Shown here piece after piece: positions 16,108 through 26,935 of a stretch of DNA of 64,000 nt (position 1 is its first letter; every line of letters starts with the position of its first letter). The notes below the pieces were generated by a model. The model ran no database searches. It worked only from the letters and a program-made list of their open reading frames with translations, and was not told the DNA's origin. This stretch comes from Mesorhizobium sp. M1C.F.Ca.ET.210.01.1.1. Lineage in GTDB: Bacteria > Pseudomonadota > Alphaproteobacteria > Rhizobiales > Rhizobiaceae. The translations under genes and the position numbers were made by a program. The stretch is from contig NZ_SRUU01000002.1 in NCBI RefSeq assembly GCF_004791585.1, positions 248,001 through 312,000 on the forward strand, read 5' to 3'.

Positions 16108-18557
16108 CGTTGCCCAGCCATGCCGGGGTCGTCGTCATCGGCGGCGGCATCATCGGCTGCTCGACCGCCTATCATCTGGCGCGCGACCATAAGGCCGACG
16201 TGGTGCTGCTGGAGCAGGGCAAGCTGACCTCGGGCTCGACATGGCACGCAGCCGGCCTGGTCGGGCAGTTGCGCTCTTCGGCCTCGATCACGCGCGTGCT
16301 CAAATATTCGGTCGAGCTCTACAAGGGCCTCGAGGCCGAGACCGGGCTTGCCACCGGCTGGAAGATGACCGGGTGCCTCAGGCTCGCCACCAACGCCGAC
16401 CGCTGGACCGAGTTCAAGCGGCTGGCGACGACGGCAAAAAGCTTCGGCATGGACATGCAGCTTCTGTCGCCGGCCGAGGTGAAGCGCATGTGGCCGCTGA
16501 TGGAAACCGGCGACCTCGTCGGCGCCTCCTGGCTGCCGACCGACGGCCAGGCGAGCCCCTGCGACATCACCCAGTCGCTCGCCAAAGGCGCGCGCATGTA
16601 CGGCGCGAAGCTCTACGAGGATGTGCGCGTCACCGGTTTCGAGATGAAGGACGGCCGCATCACGGCGGTGAAGACCGAGAAAGGCGACATCGCCTGCGAC
16701 AAGGTGGTGAACTGCGCCGGACAATGGGCGAGGCAGGTCGGCGCGATGGCCGGCATCAACGTGCCGCTGCAGCCGGTCAAGCACCAATACATCATCACCG
16801 AGAAGATCGAAGGGCTCGCCAACGACGCGCCGACGATCCGCGATCCCGACCGCCGCACGTATTTCAAGGAGGAGGTCGGCGGGCTGGTGATGGGTGGCTA
16901 CGAGGCGAACCCGCAGGCCTGGGCCACCGGTCATCCCGGAGGCGACGTGCCCAGCGACTGGGAGTTCCGCCTGTTCGACGACGATTACGATCACTTCGAA
17001 CAGCATATGCATCAAGCGATCGAGCGCGTGCCCGCGCTGGCCGATGTCGGCGTCAAGCAGATGATCAACGGGCCGGAAAGCTTCACGCCTGACGGCAATT
17101 TCATCCTCGGCGCAGCACCGGAATGCTCCAACATGTTCGTCGGCGCCGGCTTCAACGCCTTCGGCATCGCATCGGGCGGCGGCGCCGGCTGGGTGCTGGC
17201 GCAGTGGGTGGTCGATGGCGAGGCGCCGCTCGATCTGTGGGTGGTCGATATCCGGCGCTTTTCCAACCTGCACCGCGACCGCGACTGGGTCCGCGACCGC
17301 ACGCTTGAAGCCTATAGCAAGCACTACACGATCGGTTTCCCGCACGAGGAGTATCTCTCGGGCCGGCCGCGCATCGTCTCGCCGCTCTTTGAGCGGCTGA
17401 AGGCGCACCGCGCCGTGTTCGGCTCCAAGCTCGGCTGGGAGCGGCCGAACTGGTTCGCTCCCGACGGGATGGAGCCCGAAGACATCTATTCGATGGAGCG
17501 GCAGAACTGGTTTTCGCCCGTTGGCGACGAACACCGGCATGTGCGCGAGAAGGTCGGCATCTTCGACCAGTCCTCGTTCGCCAAATACGAGATGACCGGC
17601 ACTGATGCGCTAAAGGCGCTCGACTGGATCTGCGCCAACGATGTCGACAAGCCGGTCGGACGGCTGACCTACACGCAGCTTCTCAACACGCGCGGCGGCA
17701 TCGAGGCGGACCTCACCGTGGCGCGGCTTGGCGAGGACCGGTTCTACATCGTTACCGGCACCGGCTTCCGCACCCATGATATGTCATGGATCGGCGACCA
17801 TATCGGCGAAGGTCTCGAGGCCAGGCTGAAAGACGTCACCGAGGAGTTCGGCACGCTGTCGCTGATGGGGCCGCGCGCCCGCGATGTGCTGTCGGCGGTG
17901 ACGGACGCCGATGTCGCCAATGCTGCCTTCCCCTTCGGCCACGCGCGCGAGATCCAAATTGCCGGCCACACGGTGCGGGCGCTGCGCGTGACCTATGTCG
18001 GCGAGCTTGGCTGGGAACTGCATGTGCCGATCGCCGCCACCGGCGAGATCTTCGACGCGCTGATGGCGGCAGGAGAACAAGACGGCATCCGGCCGGTCGG
18101 CTACCGGGCGCTGGAATCGCTTCGGCTGGAGAAAGGCTATCGCGCCTGGGGGTCGGACATCACGCCAAACGACACGCCGCAGGAAGCAGGTCTCGGCTGG
18201 GCGGTGAAGCTTCGCAAGAACACCGATTTCGTCGGGCGGCGGGCGCTGGAGGCGGCCGCCGGTAAGCCGCTGACAAAACGCTTTGCCGGCTTCACGGTCG
18301 ACGATCCGGATATCGTTCTGGTCGGACGCGAGACGATCCTGCGCAATGGCGAGCCGGTCGGCTATCTCACCAGTGGCGGCTACGGGTACACGCTCGCGAA
18401 GAACATCGGCTACGGCTATGTCCGCAACCCCGACGGCGTCGGCGACGATTTCCTTGCCTTGGGCGACTACGAGCTGGTGGTGGCGATGGAGCGCACGCCG
18501 GCAAAAATCCATCTCGAGCCGATGTATGACCCGGGTGGTGAGAAGATAAAGGCCTGA
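16104..18557 (+). CDS. Dimethylglycine/sarcosine-dehydrogenase-like FAD and GcvT fusion protein
   Basis: The 817-residue protein has an N-terminal FAD-dependent DAO domain (about 8-370; GVVVIGGGIIGCSTAYHLA) followed by a linker domain and a glycine-cleavage-T-like tetrahydrofolate domain (about 430-700) with a C-terminal barrel (about 710-810). H48 in GSTWHAAG matches the position of the histidine that carries covalent FAD in dimethylglycine dehydrogenase. The expected reaction is oxidative N-demethylation, with the one-carbon unit passed to tetrahydrofolate. The substrate is unknown; coupling to a choline-kinase-like gene makes a simple glycine betaine route less certain. The start is the ATG overlapping the kinase stop; longer readings run into the kinase. 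Confidence 0.87.
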   Translation: MTLPSHAGVVVIGGGIIGCSTAYHLARDHKADVVLLEQGKLTSGSTWHAAGLVGQLRSSASITRVLKYSVELYKGLEAETGLATGWKMTGCLRLATNADRWTEFKRLATTAKSFGMDMQLLSPAEVKRMWPLMETGDLVGASWLPTDGQASPCDITQSLAKGARMYGAKLYEDVRVTGFEMKDGRITAVKTEKGDIACDKVVNCAGQWARQVGAMAGINVPLQPVKHQYIITEKIEGLANDAPTIRDPDRRTYFKEEVGGLVMGGYEANPQAWATGHPGGDVPSDWEFRLFDDDYDHFEQHMHQAIERVPALADVGVKQMINGPESFTPDGNFILGAAPECSNMFVGAGFNAFGIASGGGAGWVLAQWVVDGEAPLDLWVVDIRRFSNLHRDRDWVRDRTLEAYSKHYTIGFPHEEYLSGRPRIVSPLFERLKAHRAVFGSKLGWERPNWFAPDGMEPEDIYSMERQNWFSPVGDEHRHVREKVGIFDQSSFAKYEMTGTDALKALDWICANDVDKPVGRLTYTQLLNTRGGIEADLTVARLGEDRFYIVTGTGFRTHDMSWIGDHIGEGLEARLKDVTEEFGTLSLMGPRARDVLSAVTDADVANAAFPFGHAREIQIAGHTVRALRVTYVGELGWELHVPIAATGEIFDALMAAGEQDGIRPVGYRALESLRLEKGYRAWGSDITPNDTPQEAGLGWAVKLRKNTDFVGRRALEAAAGKPLTKRFAGFTVDDPDIVLVGRETILRNGEPVGYLTSGGYGYTLAKNIGYGYVRNPDGVGDDFLALGDYELVVAMERTPAKIHLEPMYDPGGEKIKA

Positions 18558-18572
18558 TCCGCGGAAGGCAGG

Positions 18573-19205
18573 TCAGGCGACGCGCAGCACCAGGCCACGG
18601 CTCGGCACCGTGTCGGCCTCACCGGGCATCGAGGCGTAGGGCCGCGACTCCTCGACGCGCGTTATGACGCCCCGTTTCTCCAGGTCGGCGATGCGCTCGG
18701 CAAAGCCGGCCTGCCAGAGCGTGTTCTTCACCGTCAGCACGATGATGCCACCTGGACGGCAGATACGGATAAGCTCGTCCAGCCCCTCAACGCCGACATG
18801 GCCCGAGGTGAAGACGCCGGCCGAGACGATGCCGGCATAGGCGCCGTCGGCGAAGGGCAAGGCCGCGCCCAGCGCCAGGCGATGCAGCGCCGTATACACG
18901 CCTTTGGCGGCCGCCTTGTCCAGCATGCCTTGCGAGATGTCGAGCGCCTCGACTTGCGGGTAGCCGGTGATGGCCAGCCACTCGCCGATCAGGCCGGTGC
19001 CGGCGCCGGCATCGAGCACAGGCTCGGCGCCGCGCGGCAGATGGCGGGCGAGCAGCGCGAGACAGATCGTTGGGTGGCGATAACCGGCGGCCGACATGTC
19101 GGCGTCATAGGTCTCGGACCACCTGTCGTAGATCGCCGCCACTTCGTCCGGCCGGGTTGACGCATAGGCGGCGCTCAGCGCGCTGTTGTGCTTGCCGTCC
19201 GTCAT
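18573..19205 (-). CDS. Class I SAM-dependent methyltransferase
   Basis: This 210-residue methyltransferase shows motif I at VLDAGAGTGLIGEWLA (about 63-78), the strand-2 acid in ALDISQGML, and GLDELIRICRPGGIIVLTV (about 137-155). The N-terminal YDRWSETYDADM helix is typical of Williams-Beuren-syndrome-27-like small-molecule methyltransferases. The ATG at 19205 follows GGAGGGG, and longer readings lack this. It sits opposite the flanking kinases in a cluster with a demethylating flavoprotein, so it may act on the same metabolite, but this is only positional evidence. Confidence 0.82.
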   Translation of the reverse strand: MTDGKHNSALSAAYASTRPDEVAAIYDRWSETYDADMSAAGYRHPTICLALLARHLPRGAEPVLDAGAGTGLIGEWLAITGYPQVEALDISQGMLDKAAAKGVYTALHRLALGAALPFADGAYAGIVSAGVFTSGHVGVEGLDELIRICRPGGIIVLTVKNTLWQAGFAERIADLEKRGVITRVEESRPYASMPGEADTVPSRGLVLRVA

Positions 19206-19314
19206 TGCCCCTCCGCGCCCCTCCACCGATTCGCGTCCCCCATGGTAGCCAAGCGGCGAAAACTGTGGAACCGTTCCGCCATTAAAGATGGCGTGATGGT
19301 AAAGGGGGATGACG

Positions 19315-20211
19315 ATGGACGACGCGCGCGCGGCGCTGGCCGCCATTCCAGCGCTGGCCGGTTATGACGGACCGCTGGAGCGGCTGGGTGGCCTGACCAA
19401 CCTCGTCTACAGGGCGGGTGACATCTGCCTGCGCATTCCCGGCAAGGGCACGGAGGAATACATCAACCGCGCCAATGAGGCGGTCGCGGCGTACGAGGCG
19501 GCGAAGGCCGGCGTCAGCCCGGAGGTGCTGCATGTCGATGCCGCAAGCGGCATTATGGCGACGCGCTTCATCGCCGGCGCCGAGACGATGTCGCCGGAGA
19601 AGTTCAAAACGCGCAAGGGGAGCCCGGCCCGCGCGGGCGAGGCCTTCCGCAAGCTGCACAACTCGGGCGCCGTCTTTCCTTTCCGCTTCGAGCTGTTCGC
19701 GATGATCGACGACTATCTGAAGGTGCTGTCCACCAAGGATGTCGCGCTGCCTCCCGGCTATCACGACGTGGTGCGCGAAGCCGCAGTGGTGCGCGAAGCA
19801 CTTGCCGCCCATCCGATCCAGCTTGCGGCCTGCCATTGCGATCCGCTCTGCGAGAATTTCCTCGATACCGGCGAGCGGATGTGGATCGTCGACTGGGAAT
19901 ATTCCGGCATGAACGATCCGCTGTGGGATCTCGGCGACCTCTCCGTCGAAGGCGGGTTCGACGTCGTCCAGGACGAAGAGATGATGCGCGCCTATTTCGG
20001 CGGCAAGGCGAAGCCGGCCGAGCGCGGCCGCATCGTCATCTACAAGGCGATGTGCGATCTTCTGTGGACGCTGTGGGGTCTGATCCAGCTTGCCAACAAC
20101 AACCCGGTCGACGATTTCAGAGCGTATGCCGACGGACGCTTCGCCCGCTGCAAGGCGCTGATGGAGACGAAGGAATTCTCGCTCCATCTGGCGGCAATAC
20201 GAGAGGGCTAG
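19315..20211 (+). CDS. Second choline-kinase-like phosphotransferase
   Basis: This is a 298-residue protein of the same family as the gene at 15211 but clearly diverged. Motifs are GGLTNLVYRAGD (about 24-35), the catalytic loop AACHCDPLCENFL (about 176-188, HxDxxxxN) and WIVDWEYSGMNDP (about 195-207). CHCDPLxxNFL and VDWEYSG are closer to genuine bacterial choline kinases than the first copy. GGGGG at 19304-19308 abuts an ATG at 19309, so the next in-frame ATG at 19315, with six bases of spacing, is preferred. The TAG stop overlaps the convergent transporter stop by four bases. It is divergent from the small methyltransferase, across 109 bases. Confidence 0.86.
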   Translation: MDDARAALAAIPALAGYDGPLERLGGLTNLVYRAGDICLRIPGKGTEEYINRANEAVAAYEAAKAGVSPEVLHVDAASGIMATRFIAGAETMSPEKFKTRKGSPARAGEAFRKLHNSGAVFPFRFELFAMIDDYLKVLSTKDVALPPGYHDVVREAAVVREALAAHPIQLAACHCDPLCENFLDTGERMWIVDWEYSGMNDPLWDLGDLSVEGGFDVVQDEEMMRAYFGGKAKPAERGRIVIYKAMCDLLWTLWGLIQLANNNPVDDFRAYADGRFARCKALMETKEFSLHLAAIREG

Positions 20212-21131
20212 TTGACGCCCTTCGGGACGTTCTCCGGCGGAACCGCGGTTTCCACCACCTTCTGACGGTGGAAGATGAAGATGCCGGCGAGCACGACGAT
20301 CGCCGAGCCGGCCAGTAAGCGCGGGCTGGGCATATCGCCGAAGAAGACCAGACCGAAGACAATGGCCCACAGAAGCAGGCTGTAATGCAGCGGCGCCAGC
20401 GTCGAGGCAGGCGCCAGCTTCAGCGCCCGGGTGATCATTAGATGGGCGGCGCAGGAGACGACGCCGAGCAAAAGCATGGCGCCGAAATCGAGCGCGGTGG
20501 GGGTTCGCCAGGCGCCGATGGTGAGAACGCCGCCGACAATCAGCGTGCCGATGGTCTGCCAGGTGACAAGTGTCGTGTCGCTCGTTCCACGCAAGCGCCG
20601 GCCGAGGATGATGGCGAAGCCGAAGGCGATGCTGCCGATCAGCGCATAGGTCGACGACAGCGAGAACGCCGCCGGCGAAGGCTTCAGGATGATCAGCACG
20701 CCGCAGAAGCCGACCAGGATCGCCAGCCAGCGGCGCCAGCCGACCTTCTCGCCGAGCAGGAGGTGGGAGAGCGCCGCGACATAGATCGGCCCGGCCATGT
20801 AGAAGCTCATCACGTCGGCGAGCGGCAGATAGACGACGGCGGCGTAGAAGAGCCCGGTGTCGAGCGTGGTTGCGACAACGCGCAGGAGCTGCAGCATCGG
20901 CTTCTCAATGTCGAACAGCTTGCCCGCACCCTGGCTGGCGATCATCGGGCCAAGCACGATGAAGGCGCCGATGGAGCGGATCAGCACCACCTGGCCGACG
21001 GAGAAGGAAGCAACCAGCCATTTGCCCATCGCGTCGTTGAGCGCAAACATGAAGTCGCCGGCCAGCATCAAAAGGATGCCGGCGAGCAGGACGTTCCTGA
21101 TCGTGAAATTGCGGGCGAAGGACTGAGCCAT
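20208..21131 (-). CDS. DMT-superfamily (EamA) transporter
   Basis: The 307-residue membrane protein has ten predicted helices in two EamA repeats (about 15-145 and 155-285). GEKVGWRRWLAILVGFCGVLIIL near the end of the first repeat is a typical EamA signature. Such transporters move small metabolites or amino acids, usually outward; no substrate can be assigned. It is convergent with the second choline-kinase-like gene and shares a four-base stop overlap with it, so it may belong to the same functional neighbourhood. Confidence 0.85.
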   Translation of the reverse strand: MAQSFARNFTIRNVLLAGILLMLAGDFMFALNDAMGKWLVASFSVGQVVLIRSIGAFIVLGPMIASQGAGKLFDIEKPMLQLLRVVATTLDTGLFYAAVVYLPLADVMSFYMAGPIYVAALSHLLLGEKVGWRRWLAILVGFCGVLIILKPSPAAFSLSSTYALIGSIAFGFAIILGRRLRGTSDTTLVTWQTIGTLIVGGVLTIGAWRTPTALDFGAMLLLGVVSCAAHLMITRALKLAPASTLAPLHYSLLLWAIVFGLVFFGDMPSPRLLAGSAIVVLAGIFIFHRQKVVETAVPPENVPKGVN

Positions 21132-21214
21132 GCCGGCTCCCTAGCCGCAAGCCGGCGATTTGACGAGCGAAATCCGGAGGAACCGGTAAGACCAGCGCCG
21201 GAAATCGGCTGGTT

Positions 21215-22495
21215 CTAGCCGGCCCTGTGCCGCCTGTTCACCTGTGCCGGGCGACCGGCGATCGACAGCCGCGTCTCCTGCTTCGTCCGTTCGGCAACCA
21301 CCTTTCCCCTGGCGATGACGCAGAGACGCTCGGGGCGCAGGCGCACGGCCTCGATCGGGTTGCCGGCATCGAGTACGACGAGGCTGGCCCGCTTGCCGAC
21401 CGCCAGCCCGAGGTGATCGAGGCCCATGATGGCGGCGTTGACATTGGTGACCATGTCGAAGCAGCGCGCCATGTCGGCGGGACTCGACATCTGGGCGACA
21501 TGCAGGCCCATGAAGGCGACGTCGAGCATGTCGGCGGTGCCCAGCGAATACCAGGGGTCGAGCACGCAATCCTGGCCCCAGCCGACGCGGATGCCGAGCG
21601 CCAGCATCTCCTTCACCCGGGTCATGCCGCGACGCTTGGGGAAGGTGTCGTGGCGCCCTTGCAGCATGATGTTGATCAGCGGGTTTGGGATAGCCGATAC
21701 GCCGGCCTCGGCGATCAGCGGCAGGAGCTTCGAGACGTAGTAATTGTCCATCGAATGCATGGAGGTGAGGTGCGAGCCGGCCACCCTGCCCTGCAGCCCG
21801 AGCCGCTGCGTCTCATAGGCGAGCTGCTCGATGTGGCGCGACAGCGGGTCGTCGGTCTCGTCGCAATGCATGTCGACCATCAGGCTGCGCTCGGCGGCGA
21901 TCTCGCAAAGCTCCGTCACCGAGCGCGCGCCGTCGGCCATGGTGCGCTCGAAATGCGGGATGCCGCCGACAATGTCGACGCCCATGTCCAGCGCGCGGAT
22001 GGTGTTTTCGCGCGCCGTCGGCGAGCGATAAAGCCCGTCCTGCGGAAAGGCGACCAATTGCAGGTCGATATGGGGCGCGACCGTCTTCTTCACGTCGAGC
22101 AGCGCCTCGACGGCGAGCAGCCGGTCGTCGCAGACATCGACATGGCTGCGGATGGCGAGCAGGCCCATCGACACTGCCCAGTCGCAATAGGCGAGCGCGC
22201 GGTCGCGCACGGCCTCATGCGTCAAAAGCGGCTTCAGCTCGCCCCACAGCGCGATGCCTTCGAGCAGCGTGCCCGACGCATTGATGCGCGGGATGCCGTA
22301 GGACAGCGTAGCGTCCATATGGAAATGCGGATCGACGAAGGGCGGCGAGACGAGATTGCCGCGCGCGTCGATCGCGGCACCCGCGGTGACATTGAGCTCG
22401 GGCTCGATGGCCACGATCGTCTCACCGGCAATGCCGATATCGGCAACCCTGCCGTCCGGCAGCGTGCCGCCGCGCACGATGAGGTCGAAATCCAT
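21215..22495 (-). CDS. CodA-like cytosine deaminase family amidohydrolase
   Basis: This 426-residue metal-dependent deaminase aligns from memory with E. coli CodA throughout: metal ligands HFH (57, 59), H210 with catalytic E213 in DMHCDETDD, H242 in AGSHLTSMHSM, and D309 in GWGQDCVLDPWY. Blocks LQGRHDTFPKRRGMTRVKEML and DPWYSLGTADML are also shared. The residue after the metal aspartate, D314 in CodA and a known specificity determinant, is C310 here, so a pyrimidine or related amidine other than cytosine may be the substrate. The start at 22495 follows AGGGA; upstream ATGs at 22513 and 22588 lack good sites. Confidence 0.85.
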   Translation of the reverse strand: MDFDLIVRGGTLPDGRVADIGIAGETIVAIEPELNVTAGAAIDARGNLVSPPFVDPHFHMDATLSYGIPRINASGTLLEGIALWGELKPLLTHEAVRDRALAYCDWAVSMGLLAIRSHVDVCDDRLLAVEALLDVKKTVAPHIDLQLVAFPQDGLYRSPTARENTIRALDMGVDIVGGIPHFERTMADGARSVTELCEIAAERSLMVDMHCDETDDPLSRHIEQLAYETQRLGLQGRVAGSHLTSMHSMDNYYVSKLLPLIAEAGVSAIPNPLINIMLQGRHDTFPKRRGMTRVKEMLALGIRVGWGQDCVLDPWYSLGTADMLDVAFMGLHVAQMSSPADMARCFDMVTNVNAAIMGLDHLGLAVGKRASLVVLDAGNPIEAVRLRPERLCVIARGKVVAERTKQETRLSIAGRPAQVNRRHRAG

Positions 22496-22664
22496 CTGTC
22501 GTCGTCCCTCCATAGAATCGGCCGCTATCGTGGCCGAAAAGACATCCCGCCATAGCCACTTGCTTGTCTTGGCGGCGAACGGTTCCATCCGTCGGCAACA
22601 CGCTCTATAAGCCGCCTCTCGCCCTCGTGGCGAATCCGAAATTCATAGCCATGGGATCGGCCGT

Positions 22665-24419
<1,755 letters not shown>

Positions 24420-24426
24420 CGCCCTT

Positions 24427-24450
24427 CCCTTCTCCCTTGTGGGAGAAGGG
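24427..24450. terminator. Bidirectional stem-loop between convergent ABC exporter and ilvD
   Basis: CCCTTCTCCC (24427-24436) pairs perfectly with GGGAGAAGGG (24441-24450) across a TTGT loop. It lies between the stops of two convergent genes, eight bases after the exporter. There is only a weak T tract on either side. The sequence is the same kind of palindrome as at 414-438, so it is a repeat unit used as a terminator. Confidence 0.65.
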
Positions 24451-24460
24451 GGAACCTTGC

Positions 24461-26305
24461 TTACTCCGGCACTTTCCTCACCGCCCCCTTATCGGCGCTG
24501 GTGGCGAAGGCGGCGTAGGCGCGCAACGCGGTCGTCACCTTGCGCTTGCGTATTTCTGCCGGCTTCCAGGCGTCCGCGCCCTTCGCCGCCATCGCCTTGC
24601 GGCGCGCGCCGAGCTCGGCCTCGCCGACGGCCAGATGGATCTTGCGGTTCGGGATATCGATCTCGATCGTGTCGCCTTCCTGGACGAGCCCGATCAGCCC
24701 ACCTTCGGCGGCTTCCGGCGAGACATGGCCGATCGACAGGCCGGAGGTGCCGCCCGAGAAGCGGCCGTCGGTGATCAGCGCGCAGGCTTTGCCGAGGCCC
24801 TTCGACTTCAGATAGCTGGTCGGATAGAGCATTTCCTGCATGCCGGGACCGCCGCGCGGACCCTCGTAGCGGATGACGACGATGTCGCCCGCCTTGATCT
24901 CGTTGCCGAGAATCGCCTTGACCGCATCGTCCTGGCTCTCGAAGACGCGAGCCGGACCGGTGAACTTCAGGATCGACTCGTCGACGCCGGCGGTCTTCAC
25001 GATGCAGCCGTCGAGCGCCAGGTTGCCTTTCAGCACGGCAAGGCCGCCATCCTTCGAGAACGGCGTCTTTGCCGAGCGGATGACGCCCGTCTCGCGGTTC
25101 GTGTCGAGCTCGTCCCAGCGGCGATCCTGGCTGAAGGCGACCTGCGTCGGCACGCCGCCTGGGGCGGCGCGGAAGAACTCGCGCACGTTCTCGGCCGAGG
25201 TGCGGGCGATGTCCCAATGGTCGAGCGCTTCGCCGAGCGTTGCCGTATGCACGGTCGGCAGGTCGCGGTTGATCAGGCCTGCGTCGTCCAATTGGCCGAG
25301 GATGGCCATGATGCCGCCGGCGCGGTGGACGTCCTCCATATGCACGTCGGCCATGGCCGGCGCCACCTTGCACAGCACCGGCACCTTGCGCGACAGCCGG
25401 TCGATGTCCTCCATTGTGAAGTCGACCTCGCCCTCATGCGCGGCAGCGAGGATGTGCAGCACCGTGTTGGTCGAGCCGCCCATGGCGATGTCGAGCGCCA
25501 TGGCGTTCTCGAAGGCACCCTTGGTGGCGATGCTGCGCGGCAGCGCGCTGTCGTCCTCCTGCTCGTAATAGCGCTGGGCGAGATCGACGATCAGATGCCC
25601 GGCCTCGACGAACAGGCGCTTGCGGTCGGCATGGGTGGCCAAGGTCGAGCCGTTGCCGGGCAGCGACAGCCCAAGCGCCTCGGTCAGACAGTTCATCGAA
25701 TTGGCGGTGAACATGCCGGAGCAGGAGCCGCAGGTCGGGCAGGCAGAGCGCTCGATGACCTTGACGTCCTCGTCGGAGATCTTGTCGTCGGCGGCGGCGA
25801 CCATGGCGTCGACCAGGTCGAGCGCCTGCGCCTTGCCGGCCAGCACCACCTTGCCGGCCTCCATCGGACCGCCGGAGACGAAGACGGTCGGGATGTTGAG
25901 GCGCAACGAGGCCATCAGCATGCCGGGCGTGATCTTGTCGCAATTCGAAATGCAGACCATGGCGTCCGCGCAATGCGCGTTGACCATGTATTCGACGGAG
26001 TCGGCGATCAGTTCGCGCGACGGCAGCGAATAGAGCATGCCGTCGTGACCCATGGCGATGCCGTCATCGACGGCGATGGTGTTGAACTCCTTGGCGACGC
26101 CGCCGGCCTTCTCGATCTCGCGCGCGACCAGCTGGCCAAGGTCCTTCAGGTGTACGTGGCCCGGCACGAACTGGGTGAAGGAATTGACGACCGCGATGAT
26201 CGGCTTGCCGAAGTCACTGTCCTTCATGCCGGTGGCGCGCCACAGGCCGCGGGCGCCGGCCATGTTACGGCCATGGGTGGTGGTGCGGGAACGATAGGCA
26301 GGCAT
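24461..26305 (-). CDS. ilvD: Dihydroxy-acid dehydratase
   Basis: IlvD is a 614-residue Fe-S enzyme that converts 2,3-dihydroxy-isovalerate and its C6 homologue to 2-oxo acids in valine, leucine and isoleucine synthesis. The long form is typical of proteobacterial [4Fe-4S] enzymes. Cluster ligands are visible in [12 protein letters not shown] and [19 protein letters not shown]. The N-terminal [20 protein letters not shown] and [17 protein letters not shown] are family signatures, and [19 protein letters not shown] marks the C-terminal region. The ATG at 26305 has AGGAA upstream. It stands alone, not in an ilv operon. Confidence 0.96.
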   Translation of the reverse strand: MPAYRSRTTTHGRNMAGARGLWRATGMKDSDFGKPIIAVVNSFTQFVPGHVHLKDLGQLVAREIEKAGGVAKEFNTIAVDDGIAMGHDGMLYSLPSRELIADSVEYMVNAHCADAMVCISNCDKITPGMLMASLRLNIPTVFVSGGPMEAGKVVLAGKAQALDLVDAMVAAADDKISDEDVKVIERSACPTCGSCSGMFTANSMNCLTEALGLSLPGNGSTLATHADRKRLFVEAGHLIVDLAQRYYEQEDDSALPRSIATKGAFENAMALDIAMGGSTNTVLHILAAAHEGEVDFTMEDIDRLSRKVPVLCKVAPAMADVHMEDVHRAGGIMAILGQLDDAGLINRDLPTVHTATLGEALDHWDIARTSAENVREFFRAAPGGVPTQVAFSQDRRWDELDTNRETGVIRSAKTPFSKDGGLAVLKGNLALDGCIVKTAGVDESILKFTGPARVFESQDDAVKAILGNEIKAGDIVVIRYEGPRGGPGMQEMLYPTSYLKSKGLGKACALITDGRFSGGTSGLSIGHVSPEAAEGGLIGLVQEGDTIEIDIPNRKIHLAVGEAELGARRKAMAAKGADAWKPAEIRKRKVTTALRAYAAFATSADKGAVRKVPE

Positions 26306-26447
26306 CGCATTCCTTGCTGGCTGGCCGCGCCGGTGCGAGGCGGGCGCTGATCTTTGGTCGGCAGCGGTTATAGCCGTCACGGTGCCGCGTTGCCACAATT
26401 TTGCGCTGCGCCAGGAAGCCTGGTTGACCTCCCATGTTTGCTCGTAT

Positions 26448-26479
26448 ATAGCCAATTAGGTATATATCCATTTGGCTAT
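26448..26479. promoter_or_regulatory. Tandem-palindrome operator of the ArsR-family operon
   Basis: ATAGCCAA (26448-26455) and TTGGCTAT (26472-26479) are perfect reverse complements bracketing an AT-rich core. The block can also be read as two imperfect ArsR-type sites, ATAGCC-AATT-AGGTAT and ATATCC-ATTT-GGCTAT, in mirror arrangement. It ends five bases before the ArsR start codon and overlaps the only plausible promoter (TATATATCC-rich), as expected of an auto-repressed regulator. Confidence 0.7.
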
Positions 26480-26484
26480 GAAAT

Positions 26485-26829
26485 ATGAATCAGCTCGACG
26501 CCACCTTTGCAGCGCTTTCCGACCCGACGCGACGCGCCATCCTTGCACGACTCATCCAGGGCGAGGCCTCGGTGATGGAACTGGCCGAGCCGTTCGCGAT
26601 GAGCCAGCCGTCGATCTCGAAACATCTCAAGGTGCTCGAGAATGCGGGACTGATCTCGCGCGGCCGCGATGCCCAGCGCCGCCCATGCCGGCTCGAAGCG
26701 AAACCCTTGGCCGAGGCCACGGAATGGCTGGAGCGCTATCGCAAGATCTGGGAAGGCAATTTCCAGCGGCTCGATGCGCTGCTCGGTGCCCTGCAAGCCA
26801 AGAAGAACCCGGGCGAGGCGGAACAATAG
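26485..26829 (+). CDS. ArsR-family (SdpR-like) transcriptional repressor
   Basis: The 114-residue winged-helix repressor reads FAALSDPTRRAILARL at the N-terminus and EPFAMSQPSISKHLKVLENAGLISRGRDAQRRPCRL for the recognition helix and wing (about 32-70). It lacks the CxC metal motif of ArsR/SmtB sensors. It is the variant that usually precedes an SRPBCC (AHSA1) gene, as here, where it is followed by SRPBCC and VOC-family genes on the same strand. A palindromic operator precedes it. The natural inducer of such operons is not known. Confidence 0.88.
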   Translation: MNQLDATFAALSDPTRRAILARLIQGEASVMELAEPFAMSQPSISKHLKVLENAGLISRGRDAQRRPCRLEAKPLAEATEWLERYRKIWEGNFQRLDALLGALQAKKNPGEAEQ

Positions 26830-26935
26830 GCAAAGCCGGGCACATTCGGCCTATCGGAAAAGTCGCAGCCCGTGTCGGATCGAGGCCCGACCGAGCGTCC
26901 TTGGGTCCAGGAAACGCAAGCGGAAGAGGACATCG

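Noticed and set aside
24437-26350. Long plus-strand open frame of 637 codons opposite ilvD
   Set aside because: Shadow of ilvD; composition is typical of antisense frames and no ribosome binding site or family motif is visible.
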